Below are positions 1-8,148 of a stretch of 64,000 bases of DNA, one piece after another; position 1 is the first letter of the stretch, and every line of letters starts with the position of its first letter. Below the pieces are notes generated by a model. That model saw only the letters and a program-made list of their open reading frames with translations, did no database searches and was not told where the DNA came from. This DNA is from VRUE01 sp963788975. Lineage in GTDB: Bacteria > Actinomycetota > Thermoleophilia > Solirubrobacterales > 70-9. Both the position numbers and the translations under genes were made by a program. Where the stretch lies: assembly GCA_963788975.1 (NCBI GenBank), contig CAWBIJ010000004.1, forward strand, positions 1,116,001 through 1,180,000. Direction: 5' to 3'.

Positions 1-1302
1 GCCGCCGCCGCAGCTCTCGTTGAACGGCGTTTCTGCGGTGCCGGTCTTGCCGGCGACCGCTACGCCGGAGATCGCGGCGCCGGTCCCGGTCCCTTCGTCG
101 ACCACGCCTTCCATCGCCGTGGTCAGCGTCGCCGCCGTCTCCTCGTCGATCGGCTGGCTGTACTCGGCCGGCTCGAGGCTCTCGGTCGTGCGGCCATCGG
201 GATCGACGACTCGGCTCCAGATCTGCGGCTTCATCAGCCGCCCCTCGTTGGCGACCGCGGCTGCGACCTCGGCCATCTGCAGCGGCGTCACCGCCAGCCG
301 CTCCTGCCCGATCGCAACGCGCGCGGTGTCGACCGGGTCGCCGCGGCCGAGCAGCTCTTCTTCGTCGAAGACGCCGCTCTTGTAGACCTGGTCGTCGGGA
401 AGGTCGATCGCCGGCGTGGAGCCGAAGCCGAAGCGGTCCATGTACTCGAACAGCGTGTCGCCGCCGAGCCTTTCGCCGAGCTGGGCGAACCAGGTGTTCA
501 CCGAGTTCGTCAGGGCGGTGTCGAGTGGGATCGAGCCGAAGTCCTCGTTGAAGTCGTTGGAGAGGGGATGTCCTTCCGCCTCAATGGTGCCGGGGGCGTT
601 GATCGTCGATTCGGCGCTGATCGCGCCACTGTCGAGACCGGCCGCCGCGGTCACCACCTTGAAGGTCGAGCCGGGCGGGTACTGGCCCTGGGTGGCGCGG
701 TTGAGCAGGGGTCTTTCCGTCTCGTTCGCGTTGAGCTGTTTCAGATCGAAGGGAATCCGGTTGGGGTCGAAGGGCGGGTTGGAGGCGAGCACCCGCACCC
801 GGCCGCTGCTCGGCTCGATCCCCACCACGGCGCCGTAGCCTGCTGCTTCGAGGGCGCCCAGCGCCACCCGCTGCGCCTCGAGATCGAGGTTGGTGACGAC
901 GTCGTTGCCCTCCTGCCGCTTACCGCGCAGCTCGTCGAGGATCGAGGTGAACTCAGAGTCCTCGCCGACCAGCTCGTCGTTGTGGAACTGCTCGAACTCG
1001 CTGTCGCCCTCTTCCACGAAGCTATATCCGATCGGGTGGCCGAACAGCGTCCCTTCGGGGTAGCGGCGCACGTAGCGCAGGTTGTCGCCGGAGCCCTTGG
1101 GGACGGAGCGGGCGAGCACGGTGCCGTCGGCGGCGCGGATCCGGCCCCGCTCGATCTGCTGCTGCTCGAGCAGCGGACGCTTGTTCGCGGTCTTTTCCTC
1201 CAGCGCCTCGGCCTCGAAGACCGACCAGTACGAGGTGAACCCGACCAGCACCCCGAAGAGGACGACGATCAGACCGTAGAGCTTGACGATCTGGCGGTTC
1301 AC
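1..1302 (-). CDS. pbpA: Class B penicillin-binding protein (transpeptidase), 3' end cut by window edge
   Basis: This is a peptidoglycan transpeptidase anchored in the cytoplasmic membrane that cross-links cell-wall stem peptides. Reading from the GTG at 1302, one N-terminal membrane segment (about residues 5-27) is followed by a dimerisation region and the transpeptidase domain. All three active-site motifs are visible: STFK near residue 212, SVN near 266 and KTG near 418. The frame is open to base 1, so the C-terminus lies outside the window. The GTG start overlaps the stop of the RodA/FtsW gene by 4 bp, so the two are translationally coupled, as expected for a SEDS glycosyltransferase and its partner PBP. 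The order matches the fhaA-fhaB-pstP-rodA-pbpA cluster of mycobacteria. Confidence 0.93.
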   Translation of the reverse strand, partial: MNRQIVKLYGLIVVLFGVLVGFTSYWSVFEAEALEEKTANKRPLLEQQQIERGRIRAADGTVLARSVPKGSGDNLRYVRRYPEGTLFGHPIGYSFVEEGDSEFEQFHNDELVGEDSEFTSILDELRGKRQEGNDVVTNLDLEAQRVALGALEAAGYGAVVGIEPSSGRVRVLASNPPFDPNRIPFDLKQLNANETERPLLNRATQGQYPPGSTFKVVTAAAGLDSGAISAESTINAPGTIEAEGHPLSNDFNEDFGSIPLDTALTNSVNTWFAQLGERLGGDTLFEYMDRFGFGSTPAIDLPDDQVYKSGVFDEEELLGRGDPVDTARVAIGQERLAVTPLQMAEVAAAVANEGRLMKPQIWSRVVDPDGRTTESLEPAEYSQPIDEETAATLTTAMEGVVDEGTGTGAAISGVAVAGKTGTAETPFNESCGGG

Positions 1303-2633
1303 GGCCCGCCCTCCAGCGCCAGGGCGCCGACCGAGGCGGGAGCACTCGCCTCGCGGCGGGCGCGGTCGGAGATAAGCAGCAGCAGGGCGAGCAAAACGAA
1401 GTTGGCGACGATCGAGCTGCCGCCGTAGCTGACGAAGGGAAGGGTGACGCCCGTGAGCGGAATGACGCGGGTGACGCCGCCGACGATGACGAATGCCTGG
1501 ATCGCGAAGACCGCGGTCAGCCCGGTTGCCAGCAGCTTCGAGAAACCGTCGTCGACGAGCAAAGCGATCTTGAAGCCACGAGCCGCGATCAGCAGGTAGA
1601 TCGCGACCAAGGCGCAGCCGCCGAACAGGCCCAGCTCATTCACGATCAGGGCGTAGATCGTGTCGGTCTGGGCGGCCGGCAGCAATGCGTTGTCGGTCCC
1701 TGGGATCACGATCAACGCCTGGCCGAAGCCCTGGCCGAAGAGACCGCCGTCAGCCTGGGCGAAGATCGATTGCAGGACCTGGTACCCGCTGCCCTGCGGG
1801 TGCGCGTAGGGATCGAGCCAGATTTCGATCCGGTCGTGCACGTGCGGCACGGTCTCAGCGAAGAACCAGGCGCCGAAGAAGAACATTGCCATCCCGATCG
1901 CGACGAATGAGAAGCGGCCGGTGGCGACGTAGAGCAGCGCCAGGAAGGCGGCGAAGAACATCAGCGAGCTGCCGAGATCGCGGATGAAGACGAGCATGAA
2001 CATCGACGCTCCCCAGACGACGAGCAGCGGCCCGAGGTGCTTGAGCGGGGGCAGGGTGACGCCGAGGACCCGCCGAGCGCCGACGATCAGGACCTCGCGG
2101 TGCTCACGCAGGTAGCTGGCGAGGAAGACAACGATGCAGATCTTCGAGAACTCGGCCGGCTGGAAGGAGAGCGGGCCGAGCTCGACCCCGAGATAGGCGC
2201 CGTTGACCTGTTCGCCGATACCCGGCAGGCGCGGTGCCAGCAGCAACAGCAGGCCGACGCCGGCGATCGTGTAGCGGTAGCGCTCGAGCACGTCGTAGTC
2301 GCGCAGGAAGTGGATCGTCAGGGCGAAAAGGAGAAGGCCGAGGACGAACCAGTTGGCCTGGTCGCGGGCCAGGTCGGCGTCGATCCGGTAGACCATCACC
2401 AGGCCGAACGTTGTGAGCAGCGCAACCAGGGGAAAGAGGTAGGGGTCGGCGTTGGGGAGCCGGATCCGCAGGTAGATGTGAGTGGCGAGGCAGACGGCGA
2501 GGAAGTAGGCACCGTAGATCAGGCTGAGGTTGTCGAGGCGCTCGCTCTCCTGGGCGAAGACAGCGGTGAAGCCGGCGGTGAGGAGGAGGGCGACGGGGAC
2601 GAGCGCGGTCAGCTCGCGGTTGCGCGCGGTCAT
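1299..2633 (-). CDS. rodA: SEDS-family peptidoglycan polymerase (RodA/FtsW)
   Basis: This is a SEDS-family peptidoglycan glycosyltransferase of 444 residues, a polytopic membrane protein that polymerises lipid II with a class B PBP. The translation is almost wholly hydrophobic, with about ten membrane segments. It carries the family's conserved features near the C-terminus (a GLFGQGFGQAL segment, NELGLFGG, and LPFVSYGGSS just before the last helix). I chose the ATG at 2633 because it begins with MTARNREL directly before the first membrane helix and overlaps the stop of a 23-codon ORF. Upstream in-frame codons belong to the phosphatase gene. RodA rather than FtsW is inferred from synteny with mycobacterial rodA-pbpA; sequence alone does not separate them. 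Confidence 0.92.
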   Translation of the reverse strand: MTARNRELTALVPVALLLTAGFTAVFAQESERLDNLSLIYGAYFLAVCLATHIYLRIRLPNADPYLFPLVALLTTFGLVMVYRIDADLARDQANWFVLGLLLFALTIHFLRDYDVLERYRYTIAGVGLLLLLAPRLPGIGEQVNGAYLGVELGPLSFQPAEFSKICIVVFLASYLREHREVLIVGARRVLGVTLPPLKHLGPLLVVWGASMFMLVFIRDLGSSLMFFAAFLALLYVATGRFSFVAIGMAMFFFGAWFFAETVPHVHDRIEIWLDPYAHPQGSGYQVLQSIFAQADGGLFGQGFGQALIVIPGTDNALLPAAQTDTIYALIVNELGLFGGCALVAIYLLIAARGFKIALLVDDGFSKLLATGLTAVFAIQAFVIVGGVTRVIPLTGVTLPFVSYGGSSIVANFVLLALLLLISDRARREASAPASVGALALEGGP

Positions 2634-2701
2634 CGAGACTGTTCCCGCTCCGCTCGCGGCGCGAAGAACCAGAGATGCACGCTTGCTCGCTCCGCGCTCA
2701 C
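2630..2701 (-). CDS. 23-codon micro-ORF cassette, copy 1, coupled at both ends
   Basis: A GTG at 2701 overlaps the phosphatase stop (GTGA), and 23 codons later the TGA overlaps the ATG of rodA (ATGA). The predicted peptide begins MSAERASVHLWFFAPR and ends AEREQSR. A second cassette of exactly the same length and geometry lies at 36368-36439, and 48 nucleotides (2653-2700) are identical between them. The end of the cassette is purine rich (GCGGAGCGGGAACAG) and could act as the ribosome-binding site of rodA. An imperfect 10-bp hairpin (CGCGGAGCGA with TCGCGCCGCG, one mismatch) spans the shared part. Translation is inferred from the coupling geometry. It may instead be a nucleic-acid element that happens to be open in this frame. 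Confidence 0.55.
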   Translation of the reverse strand: MSAERASVHLWFFAPRAEREQSR

Positions 2702-3876
2702 CGGACTCCCTGTGAGCGCTGGATGTCCTCGACCAGCGAGACGGCGTCGGAGCGGGAGCGAAGGTCGTGGCCGGTGACGGCTTCGCTGCGGCGCGGCGGC
2801 AGCGCCTCGGTCTGTATCGGGCTCGCGTAGCGCTCCTCGTAGAGCTCGACGCCAAACGGCAGCTCGTAGGGCAGGCCGCGATAGAGCGCCACCCTGCCCG
2901 CCTCGTCGGTGCCGAGGAACCAGACCTGGCGGTTGCCGTACCAGGCACCGAAGATGAGCGCGGCAACGAGGGCCAGCGCGGCAAGAGCCTTGGCCAGGGT
3001 CCGGCCGCGGTTGCCGCCGCTCTTCGCGGCGAGGGCGTCGCGGCGCTCCCGCGCGGCCGCGGCGGCGGCTCGGCGGCGCACCTCAGTCGCGGTCAAACCG
3101 GCCTCCTCCGCCGTGGAGCCGATCAGCGTCGCTCCCTCCTGCGCTGGGGCGGGCGCCTCGGCGTCATCGAGGCGGAAGGCGAGAGCTGTGATGTTGTCCC
3201 GACCGCCGGCCCGGTTGGCCTCGTCGATCAGGGCCCGCACGGCCGCTTCCAGCGAGCTGGCGGCGCTCAGCAGTCGCGCGATCCGCTCGTCGTCGAGCAT
3301 CGTTGTCAGGCCGTCGGAGCAGAGCAGGAAGACATCGCCGGGGGCGACGGGCACTGTCTGCACGTCGACCTCGACCTCGGGTTCGGGACCGAGGGCGCGG
3401 GTGATGATCGAGCGCTGCGGGTGGTCCTCTGCCTGTGCCTCGGTGAGCTGGCCCTTGCGCCGCATCTCCTCCACCAGCGAGTGATCGCGGGTGAGGCGAT
3501 CGAGCTTGCCGTCGCGCAGGCGGTAGGCGCGACTGTCGCCGACGTGGCCGATCCCCACCTCTTCGCTGCGGGCGTTGACGATCGCTGCGGTGATCGTCGT
3601 CCCCATCCCCGCCCGCGAGGGGTCGGTCCGGGCGAGGTCGTGGATCTGCCGGTTCGCGGCAGCGATCGTCTCGCGCAGCACCCGCTCCGGCGGCTCGTCG
3701 GGAAGATCGACGTCGAAGGCCTCAGCCGCCGCTTTCGAAGCGACCTCTCCCGCTAGCGCGCCGCCCATCCCGTCGGCGACGACGAAGATCGGCGCGCGCA
3801 CGAAGAGCGCGTCCTCGTTGGCGTTGCGCTGGCGCCCGGTGTCGGTGCGGAAGGCCTGGTCGACGATCTTCAGCAC
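2698..3876 (-). CDS. pstP: PP2C-family Ser/Thr protein phosphatase (PstP-like)
   Basis: This is a metal-dependent PP2C phosphatase of 392 residues that would reverse phosphorylation by the nearby Ser/Thr kinase. Visible PP2C motifs are an N-terminal NEDALF segment, ADGMGG, GMGTTI, GHVGDSRAYRLRDG, LLCSDGL and GGRDNIT, which supply the metal-binding aspartates and glycines. An Ala/Arg-rich linker leads to one membrane helix at about residues 295-315, followed by about 75 extracytoplasmic residues. The catalytic domain is therefore cytoplasmic, as in mycobacterial PstP. The gene starts 4 bp after the FhaB-like gene and its stop overlaps the micro-ORF cassette. The order fhaA-fhaB-pstP-rodA-pbpA is conserved across actinobacteria. 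Confidence 0.93.
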   Translation of the reverse strand: MLKIVDQAFRTDTGRQRNANEDALFVRAPIFVVADGMGGALAGEVASKAAAEAFDVDLPDEPPERVLRETIAAANRQIHDLARTDPSRAGMGTTITAAIVNARSEEVGIGHVGDSRAYRLRDGKLDRLTRDHSLVEEMRRKGQLTEAQAEDHPQRSIITRALGPEPEVEVDVQTVPVAPGDVFLLCSDGLTTMLDDERIARLLSAASSLEAAVRALIDEANRAGGRDNITALAFRLDDAEAPAPAQEGATLIGSTAEEAGLTATEVRRRAAAAAARERRDALAAKSGGNRGRTLAKALAALALVAALIFGAWYGNRQVWFLGTDEAGRVALYRGLPYELPFGVELYEERYASPIQTEALPPRRSEAVTGHDLRSRSDAVSLVEDIQRSQGVR

Positions 3877-3880
3877 CTGA

Positions 3881-4354
3881 CTAGCTCCCCGCCTCGTATC
3901 TGAACTCGGTGTCGCCGATCCGCACCACGTCGCCGTCGATCAGCTCCGCCTCGCCGTGGAGCGTCGCCTCGTTGAGGATCGTGCCGTTGGTCGATCTCAT
4001 GTCCTCGACATAGGTGCGGCCCTCACGGGAGAAGATCCTTGCGTGCAGGCCGGAGGCATAGCGATCGTCGATCCGCACGTCGGCTTCACCGGAGCGGCCG
4101 ATCGAAAGCCCGCCGATCAGGTCGAAGCGCTCGCCGGCGGTGAGGCCGCCGCCGCGCTCCACCACCAGCCAGGCTTCGGCCGCAGACCGGGAGTCGCTGA
4201 AGGCCGGCACGTGGTGGAAGCCGGTCGCATCAGGAGCGGGGGCCATCGTCCGCCGCAGGTCCTTGAGCGCGCTGCGGGCGACCCAGAGCAGGAAGAGGTA
4301 GAGAACGGCGAGGAAGCCGAACTTGAGAGCTACCGAGATCGGGTCGTAGTCCAC
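3881..4354 (-). CDS. fhaB: Membrane-anchored FHA-domain protein (FhaB-like)
   Basis: This protein of 157 residues has an N-terminal membrane helix (about residues 9-26) and a C-terminal FHA phosphothreonine-binding domain (about 65-155). The FHA signature is clear: GLSIGRSGEADVRIDD, SGLHARIF and STNGTILN. It should bind phosphorylated threonines on kinases or wall-synthesis proteins at the membrane, as FhaB/FipA does in mycobacteria. It follows the FhaA-like gene after a 130-bp gap occupied by a long inverted-repeat element and precedes the phosphatase by 4 bp. Confidence 0.9.
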   Translation of the reverse strand: MDYDPISVALKFGFLAVLYLFLLWVARSALKDLRRTMAPAPDATGFHHVPAFSDSRSAAEAWLVVERGGGLTAGERFDLIGGLSIGRSGEADVRIDDRYASGLHARIFSREGRTYVEDMRSTNGTILNEATLHGEAELIDGDVVRIGDTEFRYEAGS

Positions 4355-4355
4355 G

Positions 4356-4479
4356 CCAGCACCCTAATGACGGGCCCAGAACACCACTGGGCTGCGTCCT
4401 CGGTCACCCAATGGCGCTGCCATTGCGTTCTCCTGCGTCCTTGCCCAGCGGCGTCTGGACCTCGTCATTAGGGCGCTGG
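4356..4479. repeat. 124-bp nested inverted-repeat (rod-hairpin) element between fhaA and fhaB
   Basis: The ends form a 17-bp inverted repeat with one mismatch (4356-4372 and 4463-4479; shared core CCCTAATGACG). Read as minus-strand RNA, pairing continues inward: GGTCCAGA with TCTGGGCC, CCGCTGGGC with GCCCAGTGG, and an apical GCAATGGC with GCCATTG hairpin. The last two stems are separated by a purine-rich internal loop in which both strands carry GGACGCA. The element fills nearly the whole gap between two genes of one operon. It could be a processing or attenuation structure or a MITE-like insertion. No function is known to me. Confidence 0.7.
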
Positions 4480-4484
4480 GATCA

Positions 4485-5249
4485 CTACTGCTCAATGTCG
4501 AACAGGAAGGTGGTCGTGCCCAGGGTCACCCGATCGCCCGGGTTGAGCCGGGTCGAGGAAACCCGCCGGCCGTTGACCTTGACCCCGTTGGTCGAGCCGA
4601 GGTCGGCGATCGTCCACTCGCCCGATCCGGCTTGGCGCAGCTCGGCGTGGTGACGCGAGACGTTCGGGTCGCGCAGCACGCAGTCCGCGTCCTTGGAGCG
4701 CCCGATCGTGGCGCGCGGCCCCTCGAGCACGTAGCGGCGGTCGTCGAGCCCCACCACCGCCCTGGTTGCGACGGTGGCGGCGGGCTGGGCCGGTGGCTGG
4801 CCAGCGCTCTCGCGAACCGCCGAGTAGACCATCGTGTGGCCCTCCTCGCCCTGGCGCGGGCTCTCGCCCTCGTGGGCGGGTGGCTTGACCAGGCGCGTCT
4901 GGATCCCGAACTCGCCGAGGCGGAGCCGCTCGTCGGTCTTGAACTCGACCGCCGGCCGGGTCAGCAGGTCGTAGCTCCTGCGCCGCGCGTGCTCCAGCAG
5001 GTAACCGGAGAGCTCCTGCTCGAGCGAGCGCTCATATCCCTCCAGCTTGGCCCGGTCCGCCTTGGAGAGGTAGACGGTGTACTCGTTGGGGACGTAGACA
5101 CGGGCGATCCCGGCGGTCTTGTGCGCATCCATCTCCTTGGCCAGCTTGCGGGCCAGCTCGACCGGTTGCACCTCGGAGCTGAAGGCGCGGCTGAACACCC
5201 CCTCGACGAGGCCTTCTATCCGACTCTCGAGGTTGCGTAGAACGCTGAT
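4485..5249 (-). CDS. fhaA: FHA-domain protein with N-terminal DUF3662 region (FhaA-like)
   Basis: This cytoplasmic regulator has an N-terminal DUF3662/FhaA domain (motif AFSSEVQPVELARKLAKEM), a short linker, and a C-terminal FHA domain (about residues 165-253). The FHA signature is GPRATIGRSKDADCVL, SRHHAELR and STNGVKVNG. In mycobacteria FhaA binds phosphorylated MviN and regulates cell-wall synthesis. The first canonical in-frame start is a GTG at 5198, but that would cut into the conserved N-terminus. I prefer the ATC at 5249, which gives (M)SVLRNLESRIEGL, the start I remember for relatives. It sits 7 nt after a strong AAGGAG (5257-5262), and no ATG, GTG or TTG is available upstream in frame. 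If ATC is not used, the gene is 4485-5198. Confidence 0.85.
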   Translation of the reverse strand: MSVLRNLESRIEGLVEGVFSRAFSSEVQPVELARKLAKEMDAHKTAGIARVYVPNEYTVYLSKADRAKLEGYERSLEQELSGYLLEHARRRSYDLLTRPAVEFKTDERLRLGEFGIQTRLVKPPAHEGESPRQGEEGHTMVYSAVRESAGQPPAQPAATVATRAVVGLDDRRYVLEGPRATIGRSKDADCVLRDPNVSRHHAELRQAGSGEWTIADLGSTNGVKVNGRRVSSTRLNPGDRVTLGTTTFLFDIEQ

Positions 5250-5300
5250 CGAATGGCTCCTTTTCGCACGCCCTGCGGGTGGCCGCGAACGCGCTGAATC

Positions 5301-6215
5301 CTACGGGAGCAGGATCCCGTGGCCGGTCGCGAGCCAGGCTCCGAGCAGCGCGGCGGCGACAGCCACCCCCACACGCAAGCCCAGCGGCCGGGTTGTGCCG
5401 GGGAGATGGTCTGAGAGCGCCTCGAGCGAATCCTCGATCGCGGCGCCCAGCTGCTCCAGCGGCGGCCGGTGGGCGGGACGGGAGTCAAGGCAGGCGTCGA
5501 CGGCGGCGGTCAGCCCGGCGGGGAGGTCAGGGCGAAGTCGTCGCAGGGGCCGGACGCGGGCTCCAATCGATCGCGCCGTCGCCGCGGGGGTCGAGCGGCG
5601 GTGCGGGTTCTCGCCACTCCAGCACTCGTACAAGGTCAGTGCCAACGAGTAGACATCGGTCTCCGGGCCGGTCGCCTGGCCCTCCGCCTGCTCCGGCGAC
5701 ATGTAGGCGAGCGTGCCGACGACGTCGCCGGGAGCGGTGAGCGAGGCGCCGTCGGCGAGGCGGGCGACGCCGAAGTCCATCAGCTTGGCCCGCGGTTCGC
5801 CCTCGGTGATCTGGACGTTCTGGGGCTTGATGTCGCGGTGGACGACGCCGCGCGAGTGGGCGTGGTCGAGTGCCTCACAGAGATCGGCGCCGATCTCGCC
5901 GATCTCATGGTCGCTCAGCTCGCCTTCCCGGGCTAGGCGGGCGAGGGTGTCGCCCTCGACCAGCTCGGTCACGAGCAGGGCGTTGCCGTCCTCCTCGCCC
6001 AGCTCGTAGAGCGTCACGATCCCCGGATGGTTGAGCCGCGCCGCGGCCTGGGCCTCGCGCAGCACGCGGCTGCCGGCCTCTCCGGGGGACTCGATCGCCT
6101 TGACCGCCACCGCCCGCTCGAGGCGTCCATCCCAGGCCTCGTAGACGACGCCAAAGCCGCCGCTGCCGATGCGGCGCTCGATCAGAAAGCGGTTGAGGAC
6201 GAGTGAACCAACCAA
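5301..6215 (-). CDS. Ser/Thr protein kinase with C-terminal membrane helix, no PASTA domains
   Basis: This is a Hanks-type Ser/Thr kinase of about 304 residues. Visible motifs are the glycine loop GSGGFGVVYEA, the VAVKAIE lysine, the catalytic loop HRDIKPQN, the metal-binding DFG, and APE replaced by SPE (YMSPEQAEG). A single membrane helix lies at the extreme C-terminus (about residues 280-300) with almost nothing after it, so the extracellular PASTA sensor of PknB is absent. The start is uncertain. TTG at 6215 leaves 14 residues before the glycine loop. An ATT preceded by AGGAAG and a GTG at 6269 lie upstream, but the latter would abut the divergent gene. It heads the kinase-FHA-phosphatase cluster. 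Confidence 0.87.
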   Translation of the reverse strand: MVGSLVLNRFLIERRIGSGGFGVVYEAWDGRLERAVAVKAIESPGEAGSRVLREAQAAARLNHPGIVTLYELGEEDGNALLVTELVEGDTLARLAREGELSDHEIGEIGADLCEALDHAHSRGVVHRDIKPQNVQITEGEPRAKLMDFGVARLADGASLTAPGDVVGTLAYMSPEQAEGQATGPETDVYSLALTLYECWSGENPHRRSTPAATARSIGARVRPLRRLRPDLPAGLTAAVDACLDSRPAHRPPLEQLGAAIEDSLEALSDHLPGTTRPLGLRVGVAVAAALLGAWLATGHGILLP

Positions 6216-6270
6216 AGCATTCTCGACTTCGCCGCTAATCCGCTTCTTCCTGCGACATACTCCCTGCACC

Positions 6271-7308
6271 TTGGAGGATTTCCCAGCAGCTCGGCCGGAG
6301 CGGAAGCGGCGCTCGCCTCGCCGGCCGGAGCGACAGCAGATCTTGATCCGGCGCGGACTCGCTCTCGGGGCGGGGCTGCTGGTTCTGATCCTGATCGTGC
6401 TGGGGGTGAGGGGCTGCCTCGACGCACGCAAGAACAGGGCGTTGAGCGACTACGCCAACGACGTCACCCAGATCGTCGACGAGACGGACCAGACCAGCAA
6501 AGCCTTCTTCGACAAGCTGGAAGACCCCAGCAGCCTCTCGGTCACCGACTTCGTCGAGGAGGTAAACGCCGACCGCAGCGCGATGGACAACTACGCCAGC
6601 CGCGTCGACGGACTCGACACCCCAGGCGACATGGGGAACGCACAGGACAATCTCGAGCTCGTCTACCAGCTGCGCAGCAGCGCGATGGGAGAGATCGCCG
6701 ACAGGATGAGCACTGCGCTCGGCGACGTGGGCTCAGAGCAGGCGATGGCGATCATCGCCAACCAGATGCAGGTCCTGCATGCGAGCGACGTCCTCTACAA
6801 ATCGGTGGTGCGGCCGGAAATCGACGGCGTCCTCGCCGACAACGGGATCTCGGGCGGCGAGGTGCCAGAGAGCGTCTTCGTTCCGGACGGGATCAGGTGG
6901 CTGGACGAGGCCGAAGTGAGTGCCGCACTCGGCACGCTCAGCGCCGGCGGTGGCGAAACGTCGGGAGTGCATGGGCTGGGGCTAGCCGGCGTCAGCGTCA
7001 ACGGCACCGAACTCGTCGAAGGCGGGGCGACCGGCGTGGTCGACGAAGAAACCCCGGAAGTCGAAGTGCAGGTGGAAAACCAGGGTGAATCAACCGAGAA
7101 CGAAGTGACCGTCTCGGTGACCGTGAACGGCGGCAACACGCTCCAGCAGGCCATCAGCAGCATCGGCGCCGGCGAAGTCCAAGGTGTCTCGATCCCCCTC
7201 ACCCCGGCGCCGGAAGGCGAAGTGACGCTCGAAGTGGAAGCTGAGCCGGTCGCGGGCGAGCGGGTCTCCACCAACAACAAAGCCAGCTACACGGTCGTCT
7301 TCGAATAA
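6271..7308 (+). CDS. Membrane-anchored protein with C-terminal CARDB-like domain
   Basis: This protein of about 345 residues has a short Arg-rich cytoplasmic N-terminus, one membrane helix (about residues 28-46), a helical extracellular region and a C-terminal beta-sandwich. The sandwich has the CARDB/NPCBM-like pattern VEVQVENQGES ... VTVSVTVNG ... NNKASYTVVF. CARDB domains are adhesion or protein-binding modules, but the function here is unknown. I take the TTG at 6271 next to GGAGG, because the longer frame reads back through the divergent kinase promoter region. The gene ends 3 bp before pheA, so the two are probably cotranscribed. Its second half uses GAA and AAA codons more than its neighbours do. 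Confidence 0.75.
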   Translation: MEDFPAARPERKRRSPRRPERQQILIRRGLALGAGLLVLILIVLGVRGCLDARKNRALSDYANDVTQIVDETDQTSKAFFDKLEDPSSLSVTDFVEEVNADRSAMDNYASRVDGLDTPGDMGNAQDNLELVYQLRSSAMGEIADRMSTALGDVGSEQAMAIIANQMQVLHASDVLYKSVVRPEIDGVLADNGISGGEVPESVFVPDGIRWLDEAEVSAALGTLSAGGGETSGVHGLGLAGVSVNGTELVEGGATGVVDEETPEVEVQVENQGESTENEVTVSVTVNGGNTLQQAISSIGAGEVQGVSIPLTPAPEGEVTLEVEAEPVAGERVSTNNKASYTVVFE

Positions 7309-7311
7309 GTC

Positions 7312-8148
7312 GTGCAGCGCTTCGCCTTCCTAGGGCCGGCGGGGACCTTCACTGAAGACGCGCTGGCCGAAGCGGCGCGTGGTGCGCAATTCGAGCCGTT
7401 GCGAACCGCGACCGTTCCCGACGCGATCCTCGCGGTGGAGCGGGGCGAGGCCGAGCGGGCTCTGGTCCCCTTCGAGAACTCGATCGAGGGATCGGTGCGG
7501 AGCGCGCTCGACGCGCTCGCCTTCGAAGCCGAGGGGGTAACGATCATCGGCGAGCACGACTACACGGTGCGGGCTCACCTGATCGCGCGGCGAGCGCTCG
7601 AGACCGCGCGGGTGGAGATGGTGCTCTCCCACCCCCAGCCGCTTGCGCAGTGCGCTCGCTTCCTGCGGGAGCAGCTGCCGCGGGCGGAGCGACGCAGCGT
7701 AAGCAGCACCGCGGAGGCGGTCCGCCTCGTCAGCGAGTCCGACGAGCGCTGGGCGGCAATCGGGGCAAGGGCGGCCGCGGAGCTCTACGGCTGCACGATC
7801 CTGCGCGAGGGGATCGAGGACGAGGCCGACAACGTCACCCGCTTCGTCTGGATCGCACCGGCGGGCACCGAGCCCGTGGGCGAGGGGGCGTGGAAGACTT
7901 CGCTGGTCTTCTCCGAGCTGGGCGAGGACCATCCGGGGGCGCTGGTCGAGGCACTGCAGGAGTTCTCGACCCGCTCCGTCAACCTCTCCCGGATCGAGTC
8001 CCGCCCCCTGCGCCAAGGACTCGGCCGCTACATGTTCTTCTGTGACCTGGAGGGATCGGCGAACGATCCCGCCGTCTCGGATGCGGTTTCTGCGCTCCGC
8101 GAAAAGGCGGCCTCGGTCCGAATCCTCGGCTCATATCCCGTGGGTTAG
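7312..8148 (+). CDS. pheA: Prephenate dehydratase
   Basis: This enzyme converts prephenate to phenylpyruvate in phenylalanine synthesis. The monofunctional form of 278 residues has an N-terminal dehydratase domain starting FLGPAGTFTEDAL and carrying the catalytic NVTRF motif near residue 179. A C-terminal ACT regulatory domain (about residues 195-275) holds the phenylalanine-binding ESRP motif. There is no chorismate mutase domain, as usual in actinobacteria. The GTG start at 7312 lies 3 bp after the CARDB-like gene. The TAG stop (8146-8148) is the first base of a long hairpin element that probably terminates transcription. Confidence 0.95.
   Translation: MQRFAFLGPAGTFTEDALAEAARGAQFEPLRTATVPDAILAVERGEAERALVPFENSIEGSVRSALDALAFEAEGVTIIGEHDYTVRAHLIARRALETARVEMVLSHPQPLAQCARFLREQLPRAERRSVSSTAEAVRLVSESDERWAAIGARAAAELYGCTILREGIEDEADNVTRFVWIAPAGTEPVGEGAWKTSLVFSELGEDHPGALVEALQEFSTRSVNLSRIESRPLRQGLGRYMFFCDLEGSANDPAVSDAVSALREKAASVRILGSYPVG

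Noticed and set aside
568..1428. Long plus-strand open frames opposite pbpA, gyrB, dnaA, mce and other genes
   Set aside because: They are antisense shadows typical of very high GC DNA, with no family motifs, while the opposite strand encodes recognised proteins.
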